64,000 bases of DNA. Source: Anas platyrhynchos. Taxonomy: Eukaryota > Chordata > Aves > Anseriformes > Anatidae. The notes under the pieces are model-generated. The model was not told the origin of the DNA, made no database searches, and saw only the letters and a list, made by a program, of their open reading frames with translations. Shown here piece after piece: positions 47,641-60,548 of this stretch (the stretch's first letter is position 1; the number at the start of each line of letters is the position of its first letter). The DNA lies in NCBI RefSeq assembly GCF_047663525.1, contig NC_092590.1:5600001-5664000 (forward strand), in the 5' to 3' direction. The translations under genes and the position numbers were made by a program.

Positions 47641-48116
47641 ACTCTTTTAAAAGAAAAAAGATAGCCCTCCAGTAAAGAGTTCATTTGGAAAACAAGTTTT
47701 GTGAGCAGAATTTTGCCTTTAATTTGGAGAGGAAACTGGGGGGTTGCAAGATACCCAGGTATTAACTGCTCCTTACATTTGCAGGGCCCATCCTCTTCTG
47801 TCGACAATGACTTCTAGAAAGAATTCTGCTGCCCACAGTTTTAGAGAGTCATGCTTTCTTTTGAGGTCAGTGGGCCTTAAGCACGAGTAGTTTGACTTTG
47901 GCCATACATTTTCAAACTGACCTTTTTTTCTATGCACAGTCAGCCATATGAGTTTTACCTCCGTTTTGCAAACCTTAGGTTTTTAAGGACATGAGTAGCT
48001 TAAAGCAAGAGAATATGTGACAGTGGAATATTCCTGACCTTAAATTTTGGGCAGATGGTTAAATGTCTACCTGAATCATGCTCTCATGGAAAATAAAGAT
48101 GACTTTCTGAAAAAAG

Positions 48117-48133
48117 AAAAAAAAAAAAAAAAA
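48117..48133. repeat. Poly-A run (17) preceded by AATAAA
   Basis: An A-rich tail (aaaaaag then 17 A) follows AATAAA (48,092-48,097) by about 14-20 bases, which resembles a retroposed mRNA end. Confidence 0.85.
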
Positions 48134-48543
48134 GTAATGTGTTTTGCACTGTTATTTTCCTTGTAATTAATTCTCTTTCTTCCCTTATCTGTCTGTGTAA
48201 TACAAAATTATGTCTGGTGTCCTCTGAGGAAAATGTCATGACCTGTTTTTTTTAGCATCATCTGCAATCTTCCACTCTTAAAAATGAAAAATAAAACCCT
48301 TCTTAGACTTATTATTAACAAGAAGAAATGTGCTGACAGTTTAGCAGTACATGTGAATTATAGGAGTGATAGGATGAAGACAAGCACTGGGAGATTTACA
48401 GCCGAAACAGAACCGTCCACACAGCCCTGGGGCTCCCTGCTTCGATCCTGATCCAAACACCATCTGCCTTTGCCATTCCTTGGGAGAATGGCTTAGCAGC
48501 AGCTATATTCATAAATATTCTGCCACCTCATAAAACACTCCCT

Positions 48544-48604
48544 AAAAAAAAAAAAAAAAAAAAAAAGAGAGAGAGAGGGAGAGAGAGAGAGAGGGAGAGA
48601 GAGG
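48544..48604 (+). repeat. Homopurine tract: poly-A then (GA)n/(GAGAGGGA)
   Basis: About 61 consecutive purines: 23 A, then GA repeats with two GAGGGAGA interruptions. Such homopurine mirror-like tracts can form triplex (H-DNA). Confidence 0.93.
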
Positions 48605-49299
48605 TTTCTTAATTCCTAACCGAGATTCCTTAATTTTAGGGATTTCAGAATCCTGATTTAAATTACTGAGAGCTTATTTTAGCCAGTCTCCACCAACAGA
48701 GCCGCCCACTGAAGAGTACCCTATACATTTCATAGTAACATTCCAGTAAGGGAAAGTTATGCAGGTCTGAATCTATCTAAACCAAAAGCCTGAATAAACC
48801 TAGTTACCTTGGCTTGTGGTAAACAGGTCTGTTATCATCGCTTCTGCAGAGAAATGCGTCGTTTCTTATTTAGGTCATTGCATCCTGCTTGTCACACAGC
48901 CACTGCCTGCATGGCAAACACCACACGGTGCCATCCAAACCAGGCACTTGGTGCCACAGCCAGCCCTGGGCACACTGGTGCTCCTGCACACGCAGGAAGA
49001 AGCAAGCACCACCCTTGAATGAAAGTGGTTGGAAAACCACTTGGCAATCCCAGATCGGTGGCACTGGGGGAGAGGCTGAGCTGGGGCCGCTCCCACACGC
49101 TTTGCTTAACGCATGGGATCTGTTGCAGCAGCCAAAGCAATTTGTGGCCATTAACACCAGCTGCAGGATTGCAAAAAGACCCCCCAGAGCCCAGCAGACA
49201 CTGGGAGAGAGGGAGCTGGCTCTCAGATGGCTGCTGCTGACAAACCTCCTTCTCCTCTTCCTCCTCCTCCTCCTGCAGGGCCCAGCTTCCTCCCCAGCC
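48605..49299. other. Intergenic, GC-rich, open frames without similarity
   Basis: A 210-codon frame (48,889-49,521, +) and a 171-codon frame (48,870-49,385, -) overlap here. Neither resembles a known protein, and both contain low-complexity Leu/Arg from a CTCCTC tract at about 49,248-49,275. They are taken as non-coding. Confidence 0.6.
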
Positions 49300-49520
49300 C
49301 CAGCACTTCTTGCGCCTTCGCTCGCAGCTCTGCTGACTTTGGCGTATGCTAATTGCATCCTGTTGGGATCACAGATGATCATCATTCAGTGTAATTTGCA
49401 GCTAGGCCAATTTTTAAATTATTTTGGGAACTATATTACTTTGTTCTGTAAATGTTTACCCGCTAACTATCAGATGTGTGAGCTTCTCAGCATACTGCAA
49501 GAGAAATCTGCATATGAATG
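49300..49520. promoter_or_regulatory. Candidate conserved non-coding block with POU-like palindrome
   Basis: This repeat-free segment has ATGCTAATTGCAT (49,346-49,358), an almost symmetric POU/homeodomain-type site, followed by agatgatcatcattcag and agctaggccaatttttaaatta. It resembles the texture of vertebrate developmental enhancers. No alignment was possible. Confidence 0.33.
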
Positions 49521-50804
49521 AAAGGGAAGGAGATACGGTCTCTGGTATACAGATACACATAGAATTGCAACAGCTTTGGATCCAAACACTTGGAAGACAC
49601 TATGTTGTTTTCTCTGATTTATCTTGTGTTGTTCTAGCTGCAGAGCCTAAAACCTCAAATAACTTCATAATTTTTGATGTCCGGCTCTTATGAATTCCAA
49701 GGAACATTTGTGGGAACATTTCCCACTTGGCCTCTAATTTGAAGATCACTTGAAACACATTGAATATTTTTTCCTTCTGCAGACAGAACAGCCCCTCCAG
49801 CAGGATGTGGAAATAAATAGCTGTGAGGGACACAAACTCAAAAGCTTCAGTCATCAGGTAAAGACAAAGCCATGTTTTTTCCCCTTTGCAGTATGTGTTG
49901 TGAAATGAAGACTTCTGCAACAGAGGTAAGTGCATGAGAGATATGAAAGTATTTATCATTTTATGTAATGGGCTTCAGTACCACACTGGTAAAATTACTC
50001 TCCCAGCAGAAAATGGGCTCATACGGAGGCACATAAATAGTATCAGTGCAGGCTGCATGATCAGATGAGGTGTCAATCCTTGTTGGCACTCCTCCGTTAA
50101 TTTAAGATACGTTTTTGAAATGCTGAAGCATGAGAAGCATGTAGCCTTTTGCCTTATTTGTTCCCTAGCTTTTGTTTTCCATCATTGTTAGAGTGCTTCA
50201 TAGTAAGGGATCAACCAAAACTAAACTGAGGCTATTCACAGGCTAACCAAAGGCTTTACAGAGCCGTGCAGTCCCAAGGACAGCAGCAACAGGTGCTCAG
50301 AATTACGGGCCCACAGATTTAACACGCTTTGTTCCCTTGGTTACAGAGGAAATCCATGTGGGCCAGCAGTAAGGGCAACAAAACCCACAGCCATGCCATT
50401 CCCAGTCATCCTCAGGATTTCATGAACTTCATCCAGAACGAAGCAGGAGAGTCCCCTGGGCAGTGCGAACAGTGCTCTCGTTGGCTGTTCGTACAGAGGC
50501 AATTTCAGTCCCATCATCTCTGAAAGACTGGGCTTCTCTGGTGTCCGTGGGAGCAGAGGTCCCACTCCAGAGGAAGAAGAAGTACTTGGGACTGTGTGGG
50601 GATGAGAATACATCTGACAAGCAGGCTCTGGGCCATGTAGCAAGACAGAGTATGGGGCTTGTTCCCCTTTATTTTCTTTCATAACCACCCAGGAGAAATA
50701 TCTGTTATTTTTTTTCAGGGGATTAATATCTGAAATGGGTTAATTCTACAGTACATGCCCTGCCTATGAAGCATAATAGGAAATCCTCCTATATTTAGGT
50801 GATG

Positions 50805-50822
50805 CATATATATATATATATA
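50805..50822. repeat. (TA)n microsatellite
   Basis: About nine TA units followed by a T run. Confidence 0.9.
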
Positions 50823-53800
50823 TTTTTTTTTCCCTTCTTTTTATTCTTCTTCTAACTGTTAGGGTATTAAATCTATACAGATGATAATCTCCCAGAAACT
50901 CTGAAGAAATTATATCCATGTGTTTTCCACAGAATGATAAAATAACCCCAAAGAAGAAACCCGCTGAGATTTCAGTAACACAGAAGAATATAGTTTAAAC
51001 CGAACAAGAGTCCCCAAAGCTTCCCTGGTGTCTGATCAGCCATGGTTTAGCCACCACGGAACATCTTCAGAGCAAGAGTCCAGCAACAGCAGAAAACAAG
51101 ATGATAGCTTCAAGGCCATAATGTTAAGGAGGTGTCCAGCCAGCTCCTGCTTGTAGAAACATGACAGTCTACAGAGAATAGGAAAGCAAACCCCATATGA
51201 TATCTGTTTTCCATTGCACTGTATTTTCGGAAGAAATTCAATGCTGGAGAGAGCTGAGCCCACCATCCTGCTCGTATGTCCAGCAGGGCAGGGCAGCAGG
51301 AAGCACAGGGGCCTTCCTTCTCCATGGCTCGCAGACTGCCCTTCCTGAAGCCAGAGATTGTCCCTCGATGGCTGTGCTAGGCTGAACTCTCTGTAACCCA
51401 CATTCAGGCCTCTGGTGGCAAACACCTCTCCATGCCACAACAGGGTGAATCAGTTTTTTGGCAAAAGGTTTCTTTATTTTTTTTTTATTTTATTTTTTTT
51501 TCCCCATGTGACTAATCTGCAAAAGGTTTTCATTTCCTAATTCCCATGAATTACTTGATGACAAGCAGATTTGTTTCTCCAAGCACATCTATTGTCCATT
51601 GATTGAGCTTTCTGCAGATACCACAAATTCTGCTGGGCCTCGCGGCTTGCACAGCACAACCACTCCTCCCTGCCTGGGGGATTTTCTAGATTCAGCAAGA
51701 CAAACTAATATAACTTCATGTTTAAAAGGAAAATGTAAATACTGATTAGTTACCCGTGTGTTTTGTCATAAAGCCCTCTGTCATGATAATGTGCTTCAGA
51801 CAACGAATAAAAAGGTTATCCGTTATCCATTCTTTTCACCAAAGTTAGAATATTTTTCAAAATATGCGGTTTTAAACATATTTTCTGCAGTGCAGATCTA
51901 AACCTACTCAGTCTTACGCTTCCTTACGATTGCATTCAAATACAAAGATTGATTCTGATTTAATCCTTATGGCACACAGGCAAAGTAAAGGGGAAAAAAA
52001 AAAAAAGAAACCTAAGTTAAGCTCTTATTATCACTGGATTTGAATGTGTTCTTTATATATCTAGTGAGCAATGTAGAAACATTTTAACTGAAATTTTTGC
52101 ATCTGCTGCACTGGGAACCAAGAGGAATTAATTTTGCAAATATTTATACTTGTTATTTTGCAACTAGTATGTGTTCTGTAATTATCCATAAATTAATTTC
52201 TGTAAATATTTATTTGTGCAAATAGTGACTTGGCTGTCCACTAGGGGAAAAAAATGTGGCTTTTTTCCATTCATGCAGCCACACTTAAAAAAATATATAT
52301 AAAAAATTGTATCTTTCAGAGCTGGAGGCAGCCATTTGCACTCTTCTGCTGGGGTTTCAGCTCCAGGTCTGGTCAGAGCATGTCCCACACGCTCAGTTCA
52401 AGTGAGACAGCATCCCCCAGCTGGTGATTTCATAGGTGCACTCCCCTGTTCCCATTTATCTCAAAAGCACACAAGTGAAAAACCTAACGCTTGCTCTTCA
52501 GAAACATATGTTCTCTTTTGTTAGCTCCAAGAAAGATGTCAAGAACTTGGATTGCGAGCTGGTTGCGAGTGTCTTCAGCTAGTTCAGATGGAAGACTTCT
52601 GGTTAAGGAGCATAACACACGTGTGAGGACAGGAATACTTGCTCACTCTAAGCTCTCATTAGGGATTCATCTGAGGAAACACGATAGCCTTTTGGTGCTT
52701 GGTATGCCTAGAGCAGTTCTGAGCACTTCTGCAGGTATTTGCCAGGCTTCTGCCATGTGAAGTGATTTCTGCAATTAGGGCAGTCTTGCTTACATGTCCC
52801 CAGTTCACTACAGAAGAATAATTTCACAGGGCTTCATTATACCACCTGTGGGGCCCTTGACAACTAAACATGCTATAAAGTGAAAACAGTAGGAAATGTC
52901 CTGCAGACTGTATCTCTTGCTCGTTTTGCATTTTTCATTTCCCTGGCATGCTGCGTGGCGGCAGCCCTTTGCAATAACAAAGGCAGTCGTCTTTCTATCA
53001 CCGTTCTGTCAGCTGTCTCTGGAGAATCAAGAATCAGATGAAAAGTACAGCTTTCACTACCCAGTGTTGGCGTTGCCCTCCTTTTGTCTGACAGCAAATC
53101 CCCAGATCTTCCATATGGGTTTATTATCCATATCAGAAATGTCTCCATTTTGCAGGCAATGATTCAAGAGAGCAGGATGCATGCAGTGGCACTCTGGCAG
53201 ACAGTGGCAGGCTGGGAAATGAACCGTGAGGAGTGGGTCAATGCACTTAGTATGAGTGTCCTCGTTTATATATGTGAATTTTGATTCATGTTTTTGTGCA
53301 TTTAATTTATCTGTGAATAAAGCCACTGACAAAACTCACTCACCAGATGTCACTCCCTACTGTCAATCAGATACTCAACAGTTTAAATCCCAGCAGTGAC
53401 CAATGCTTCATTTTTTTTGCTTGTTTGTTTTTTAAGAAAAGAACTAAAAACTCACATAAATCTTAAACAAACTTGGAGGTTTTGCTTTGTGCCCAGCCTT
53501 TCCCTCCTTGCCCCCACCTTGCTCAAGTTTATCCTTTACCATCATACTCTACTCCCTCCCCTCCATCTCATCTCTCACCATTTGGTCTTTATAATAGAAA
53601 ATAATTTAAAAAATAAAATAAAAATATATTAGTTTTATTAGTGTCCGAAAGCAAAAAGTTGCTATAAATGCCATCCAATTGCCCCTTTTCCAAAATCCAC
53701 CACCAAAACCTGGATTAAAGCTAACACAACTCTGCTGACCCTCAGAAGAGAAAACGTGCTGGGGATTTCCTTACTGCTCCACCATTTAAATGTACTCTGC

Positions 53801-55470
53801 TAGGTGAAGTGGCAGAGCTTCCTTAAACTGGGGCTCGATCCTACAAGAACCAGCACTGAGGTCCTATTCTAAGAAACACAAACGTGAGCCAAGGCACAAG
53901 GCACGTAGATGTTTTCAGTAAGGCTGTGGGGACTGCTCATGTGCTGGAGTATTCAGGGGGTCACTAGCCCCTGCTTTGGGTGGCGGAGTGACTTCATGTA
54001 AGGTTTTGAGCTCATAGGCACCTGTGGTAGATAGGTGTACACATTTATAGACCGTTTTCTAACTGATCTTGAGCTCTGACATCCTTAGATGGTGGTGCCA
54101 GGTGTATGACATGAAGGAGTAGATGGCAGGTCCACTGACCTGCACACATAATTTTGAGCTTTGGGCCCTTGCTGGACACACAGAGCTGGGTACCTGGGCA
54201 GGGGTGGCCAGCAGCCAGTGAGCCCCAATGTCCCTGCTCTCCTATTAATGGACATAAAAGGTGGCAGTGGACCTGAAGAAATGTCACTGCCACTGCTACC
54301 AGCCCTCAGGCTGCACGTGTAGACCCACAGCCATGGCTGTATGAACATCTCCTGGGCAAGGTGCAGCAAAGGGCTGTGACCTGTGGGTCTGCGATGCCAC
54401 AAGTCACCTGCTAGAGGCTCCAAGCAAAACACCACCCAAACTCCAACAGAGCTTGAAGTACCTCTTTCTAGACTACATCTGCAAGAACACATTTGCAGCA
54501 GACTGCCCCAAACGGACCGTGAGAACACCACCCCCCTGGAGGTGCTCACCCAGTAGCCGCAGGACATGCAAAAGCACAGAGAAAATAGCTGCAGTGTGCA
54601 AAATTGTGGTCATCTTGGGAGACCTGCCAAATTGCTGGGGCTTGGAGCTCCAGATTCATCCATCCTTAAGACCTTGGCTATAAGGTAGCTTCTGTGTCAG
54701 ATAAAATCTATCCAATGACATTTTATTTGAGAAAGTGCCATCCATCCAGAGTAAATGAACCTTTTCTTTATAATCTATTTGGTTCATCTCCAAGATGTGG
54801 CAGAACACCTTGTACATGGGGATGTGACCAAAAACATCTTCCGTGTCAAAGCTTTCTTATTCCCTCCTGAGCTTCTGCTGTGAACACCACAAAGTCCCAT
54901 TTCATGAGAAACATGAAATCTCTGGTTCACATTTGTATTTAATTATACATCAACTGTCTTTCTGACTTCTTCTTTTGTAAGAGAAGAGCGATTGAAATTG
55001 CTCCTGTAATGGAGAAGTGCAGTCTATTTACTTCTTTGTTGTAATCAGGAATTTGACAAAATATTTTTTCAAAGCCTTCAGCCAGTAAAATTATTTAGGC
55101 CATCAAGGTTTTGGCCAGGCAGCGTAAGGCAGACTATTTTCCTCACTTAGAGTAATGGCCGGAAAACCCTCCATGCATCATTATTTATTATACACCTCAT
55201 TTACTTTGATGCAATGTTAATACTAGACCAAAGTTCAAAGCCTGTGCAAGTCACATTTTCTTACACAGGGAAAGCAAATTTTGCTGGGCTGAAGCATCAG
55301 GGAAGGTACCATACAACCCTGGCAGGAACAGACAGTGCGTGGACAAGCTTGAGATGTTCCCCCCAGGATGGTGTCTGTCCTCCTACATCCAGGCGGGTGT
55401 CCCCACTGCCGTGCATGTGGCTCTTCCCAAGCATCACCCAAACAGACGGGGAGCCCTTGCAGAAAGTTTC

Positions 55471-55488
55471 AAAAAAAAAAAAAAAAAA
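55471..55488. repeat. Poly-A run (18)
   Basis: A homopolymer in intergenic DNA. Confidence 0.95.
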
Positions 55489-55850
55489 GCTGTTGAAGCA
55501 CCGACTGCTGGGAGCTGGCAGGAGAAGCACTGACCATAACAGCCTCGTTTTCTGTCTGCTGTCCCCAGTTTTCTGCTACTGATTGCTCTCACTAGACAGG
55601 GCTGGGCAGAAATGTTGCCCGGCCTAGCTTGACAAGGTCTAGCTTTCTGCGTACACCAAGAGCCAGAAAAGAGCAGAATTACATTATTTTAATATATGCG
55701 ACTGACTTCTCCGAACTGTGATCTGTCCTATTTATCTCTGTCCACTTCCATTCTGTACAGGCTGTCCCCTTGCCTTCCTTCATTTAAACCTTTGGGTCTT
55801 GATTTATCTGTTAACCAAACTATAGGTCATGAGCAACGTGGAGCATGATT

Positions 55851-55915
55851 GGTTTTGTTTTGTTTGTTTGCTTGTAGAATAAATAGAAAACAAACAAACA
55901 AACAAGCAAACAACA
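55851..55915. repeat. Inverted (TTTG)n / (CAAA)n pair
   Basis: A gttttgtttgtttgcttgt arm is followed about 25 bases later by a caaacaaacaagcaaacaac arm. The 12-base core including GCTTGT/ACAAGC pairs perfectly, so this is more than two random microsatellites. Confidence 0.75.
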
Positions 55916-57094
55916 CAATAGAAGATAATAATGAAAAGACTTGAAACTCACCTGTGCAGGGGCAAGCTACAGACATGCACCACATTACAGGCAAAAGACT
56001 CAGTAATGTTTGAGGCTGGGATGAGCAACTGACTCTAGCAGAAAACTGAGGAGAGTGGAGTCCCTCCTCTCATCATCACAGAAATGGAGAAAAAGAGAGC
56101 CTGAAAAGACTGCAAAAGGTCTCCCCGTCCATCCTTTTGCCCCAAACCAAGGTGAGTTGCACCTACAGCATTGCAGAAAGGTGCTTTGAACAGTCTACTA
56201 CTGACACCAGAGCCCGGCAAGCCCGTGCAGTTCCTTGATGTCCTTGACATCTTTCCTGCTGCAAGTGCAGCCCATCATTCCTTGTCTGATCCCCATGGTT
56301 CACCCCGGGGGGTACCTCACATACAGGTAAAAGGCACTGCTGCATTTCCAGCTCCTCCTCCCCTTGCAAAGAGCAGCGAACCCACCCGTTTTCCCATGTG
56401 GAAAGTTTTGTCAGACCTTACATCATGCAACAGCAAAAGACTAAGGCCAAGCAAGGAGATAAAATGCTCCACAGCAAGACAAGGAGCGAATCTGAAAGCC
56501 AATCTATCAGAACAACTTGAGAAAATGGGGCACAATTCAATCTCACATCGCACATGTAGGATTACGCTGAGCTATGAGATTTGACATGTGTTGAGGAACG
56601 TTTTCTGCCTTGTATTTAAGAACAGCATATTTCATACATTTATCCTTCCTGAAGATGAAAAAGATGCTGTACTCTATATGTCATTTGGATAACATCTGTA
56701 TTTCTTGAGGGCTTTTCTAAAGCAATACCAGACTTCTGTGCTCTTTAACCTCCTTCCTATAGCTTTTTTGTTTGTTTGTTGGCTTTTTGTCTTTGTCACA
56801 GAGGATTTCTTATCTATTTGGGTGTCTTCATAAATCGAACATGTACACAGCACTGGAACTCCAAGAAATGAAAGGCAAAATAACAAGGCTGCAAAACCAT
56901 ATGCTTAATTTCACAGTCCAGTTCCTCAGTATGGAAGATAGAAATGTCTCCCTCCTGCATCCTCCAGCCTCATAGGCCTCTCTTGTATTGCAATTTATAC
57001 CCATCAAGCACTTGACATGCACTTTTACAGACTAAGCTTTCAGCCTGAAGCCTATTAAAATGCCAACTGACAATGCAAGATTTATTAAAAGTTT

Positions 57095-57117
57095 AAAAAA
57101 AAAAAAAAAAAAAAAAA
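57095..57117. repeat. Poly-A run (23)
   Basis: A homopolymer preceded by ATTAAA near 57,083. Confidence 0.95.
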
Positions 57118-57999
57118 GTCACCAATTGCCTGGCCCCACACAGATTCATTGCAGGTAACAAAAGTTTAGTAGCTGAGACTTAATACACACAGATACACAC
57201 CTACACCCTTCTGAAGACTGACTTTGCTTCTGAAGGGTCACGATTTCACTTTTGTCATTCAGGAACATCTCCGCCGAGGTCAGCAGGACAATGCCGTGGC
57301 AGGAGAATTAGGCCCTGCATTTCTTCAAAGCTTTACATCCTCTCCCAAACACAGCGATAGATCTGCATGCTTGCAACTTGTGTCTTTGCATCGCACCATT
57401 GCTTTTCCAATATGATGTGTGCTGTGTTTTTTTTAGTTTTTTTTTTTGTTTTGAGTTAGAAACTAGCCCCTGGAACTTCAGGCTGTCCCTAGGATGTGTT
57501 TTAATCTTCTTTGCAATAATTTTCCCTTCGTAAGCAGTCACGTAGCGCAGTCTGATACGGGTAAACATCTCACTGTATTAATGAAGTTTGAAACAAAAAG
57601 CATTGCTAGACCAAAAGCATGCGACTGCAAACAAAATGAGGAGCAAACATGTCCTGGGGGGAAACTCATCTGCCACATGAATCGTCTCACAATAAACTGC
57701 ACCGCTATGGCAGGATGGTTTGTGTATGGGTTAAATCAAAATAAGAACCTGGAATTAAAACCCTTCGCTCCTCTGATGGTCTGATTCATTTCTGCTGATA
57801 AAAGACCTGAGGTGCTGTTTAAGCTATAAAACCTGCAGTATCTTCCCCCACGTCGTGGATTTAAATGCATCTGAAATCTCAGAAGAATGATTAATCATGG
57901 CAAATTCTCCGCATTTTGCCTCAGAAAGAGAATCTGCCTAAATCCTGGCTGTTGAGATCCAGGCGTGGAGCACAGAGTGCTGCCCAAAACTGACAAAGC

Positions 58000-60548
58000 C
58001 CTGAAACGTAGCAGCCCCAGCTCTGGTTTGCCCAAATCCTGCAGCAGCAGCAGCAGCCAGCCTCCTGCAGCAGCAACCTCCTTGCTTCGCCCAGAATGCA
58101 GCCCGCAGAGACAGCGCAAACTCTGCCCCCTGTTAGCACCAGCTTCATCTGGCTTAACACTAGACTCACTAAACTATGGCAGAGGTTTTCCTCTGGTATA
58201 AAATAACAGAGCTTGAGGAGAGCATCTCTCAGAAATAAAACATTCCCAGGTACTTTATAATGAGCAAGATCCGGCCAAACGTATTTCCTCTTGAGCCTTT
58301 GAAGTATTGCTCACTTTTTTTTTCCCTTTTATAACTATTGCAGAATCCTTTTGGGTTAGATGATGAATGTCACAGAAAAGCCATTCAACAATGCCACCGA
58401 TGCTTTGAACAACCTTCAAAAGCACCTTGAGGAGGTCAGTGTGTTAATTTATCAGGAGCAAAATATTATTTGCGATATACATTGACTTTCACTCCACAGC
58501 TCATTTGCATCTTTCCTGAGTAAGGGCATAGGGAAGAAATACACTGAAGCCTTGAAACAGCAACTGTCCTTCGGTGCTTAGCATGTGATTTTACACTGTA
58601 CTCAATATAATCTACTCTATTTTTGCATCTGACAGCAAGGGAAAATACTTAGAGAAAACATGCTCATTTCTCAGCTAGGAAGCTGAGGAATTCCTCAACA
58701 CACACAAAAAGATGAAGGTGGCAATACAGCTTGAAAACATGTGCCTTTGAGAGTGAGGATCCAGCATAATTAAGAGGAAAGATGCAACCTTTGGTACCTT
58801 AACACCAACCCTCAAAGGAGGCAGCACCACATCTAGCTGTTCTTCCTAAGGCTGAGAGAAACCGAGAACTTGCATTTGTGCATGTGTGCATGGACGTGAC
58901 TCCCCTGTCCAAAAGAAATCTCTGCCTGGCTAAGTTTCTGTAGCACATTTCTTTGTCATGAGTAACCCCATTTGCCACTGCATTTACATCCAGATCTTCT
59001 TTTCTTCATATTTAAAATTGAAAGCCCTGCAGAGCTGTAGTAGATTAGTAAAACAAGGCCCCATCCTCAGCACAATACAAGGGCTGCAATTTCATCCCTG
59101 AGATTTGGCTGCTCCACTTGAATTGTGCTTTTGTGCTTCATGGCATCAACAGAAACATCCCCCTGAATTGCTGCCTTGTATTCGGTTTCAGACAGCACTC
59201 AGTATTATCCGGCTTTTAGCAAAACGGCATCTGTGAGCGTATCCCCAGTGCACTGGGAGGAAAAGCCTGGACGGGGCTGGAGGAGAGAGAAATATTTTCT
59301 ATTTAATTTTGCAGGACCGGAGTCAGTGTTATTTAGACCTCAAACTTGCACGTCAGCAGCCATATCACTCGTCAGAAGCCACAAGATCAGGTACATCTCA
59401 GGTCAGCGTTGTCTGCCACAAGGTGCTGCAGGCTGATGCCAGCCGATTATTTCGGATGAAGCAGACTGGAAACTGGAGTGATACCGTAAGTTTATGCTAC
59501 AGAAGGATGGTTGTGATTCATCCCTCTGGCCTGGAAGTTCACCCTGAGCTGTGATTACTCAGAAGCAAGTCCCGGTGAGGATTTCTCACAGGAGAAAAGG
59601 CTCCTTAGCTCTTTGGAGACGTGGCACCATCCCAGAAAACAGCAAGACTTGAAAACCACAGCTGGAGCCTGCAAGGTTTACAATCTCTTAGAAAAGAGGA
59701 TTACTGCATATTCTGCTACAAATAAATATTATCCTTATCTTTCACCAGCCTTCAACTCCAAAGTCAGGCATATTAGCTGCGATGATTTTTGCATCTGACA
59801 GCAAAGGCCTAATTCTGCACACTGAGACTTGTAAAACCCAGTTAATGTCACGATGTGAAATTAGTGAGAAAACTAATCCCCTGTACCACAGCGGTCCATT
59901 GGCAGAAAGGTGATAATACATGGACATGATGAAGACAGAGAGCTCCACTTTAATAATTGCAGTTGTTCATTTGTATGATCTATACTGAATTTTATATTTA
60001 TTTTAAAAGCATATCAACTCTACAGAAAACATTACTGGCCCTAAGTAAGCAGAATGAAGCACTCCCCATACACTGACCACAGGGATATCTCATCTGTCAG
60101 CAGCAAAACCAAAGCAGGGCCGTCTGCACACACACATCCCACGCTGGGACCCCGAAAACCTGCAGAGTGGGGCTCCAGCTTGGGGGGCAGGGGGTGAGCA
60201 AGAAGAGAGCAGGACACTGGCAAAGGGCTATGGGGGATAGCAGGGATGGGGATAGGGATAGTGATAGCAACAGGGATAGCTTACTGCAGCAGTGCTCAAA
60301 TCCCAGCTGAACTATCTAATAATAATATATAGTAAAGGATATGTAATTACATATAATAAGAAATTCCTGCACATGAGGAAGTTCCAGCCTTTGGGGAGAT
60401 GCTCGATGCTAGCAATGTAGTTTTGCTCCACATCATCATTATTATTTTTTTATTCATTTTATTTAATTAACGTGTGCTTTTTTCTTTTTTTTTTCATTTA
60501 ACTTTTAAATTATGTATCGATGGATTATGCTATTTTTCTGTTGCATTT
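58000..60548. other. Intergenic, no gene seen
   Basis: This stretch begins with a (CAG)5 patch (about 58,041-58,056) and a CTCF-like site. The rest is AT-rich with open frames that show no recognisable similarity. Confidence 0.6.
58121..58137 (-). promoter_or_regulatory. CTCF-like motif
   Basis: The minus strand reads GCTAACAGGGGGCAGAG. The AGGGGGCAG core matches the CTCF consensus exactly, with a weaker 5' flank. It points away from the CTCF-like core at 60,636-60,652. Confidence 0.4.

Larger units (their letters stand above)
43661..48543. other. Intergenic, no gene seen
   Basis: This stretch holds the AAAT microsatellite at 45,355-45,402, a T run (47,365-47,390), a 14-base direct repeat (47,607 and 47,627) and an AATAAA-plus-A-tail signature at about 48,092-48,133. 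The GC-rich frames at 46,250-46,730 show no similarity. Confidence 0.6.
49521..57999. other. Intergenic desert, no gene seen
   Basis: This stretch contains a (TA)n tract at about 50,805-50,822, T-rich runs near 51,470-51,502, A runs (51,994-52,007; 55,471-55,488; 57,095-57,117) and a TTTG/CAAA inverted pair (55,851-55,915). No coding exon, RNA gene or repeat family was recognised. Confidence 0.6.

Noticed and set aside
47286-47807. A 173-codon minus-strand frame
   Set aside because: It contains poly-lysine produced by the T run at 47,365-47,390 and shows no protein family similarity.
48889-49521. A 210-codon open frame on the + strand, the longest in the window
   Set aside because: It has no recognisable domain, spans a CTCCTC low-complexity tract coding poly-Leu, overlaps a 171-codon frame on the other strand, and runs into the motif-rich block. 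GC content explains the openness.
57965-58201. A 78-codon frame with a serine run from (CAG)5
   Set aside because: It is a trinucleotide-repeat artefact without similarity or a supporting exon structure.
58341-58434. A possible short exon ending at a GTCAGT donor-like site
   Set aside because: One frame is briefly open but has no similarity, the donor is weak and no partner exons were found.
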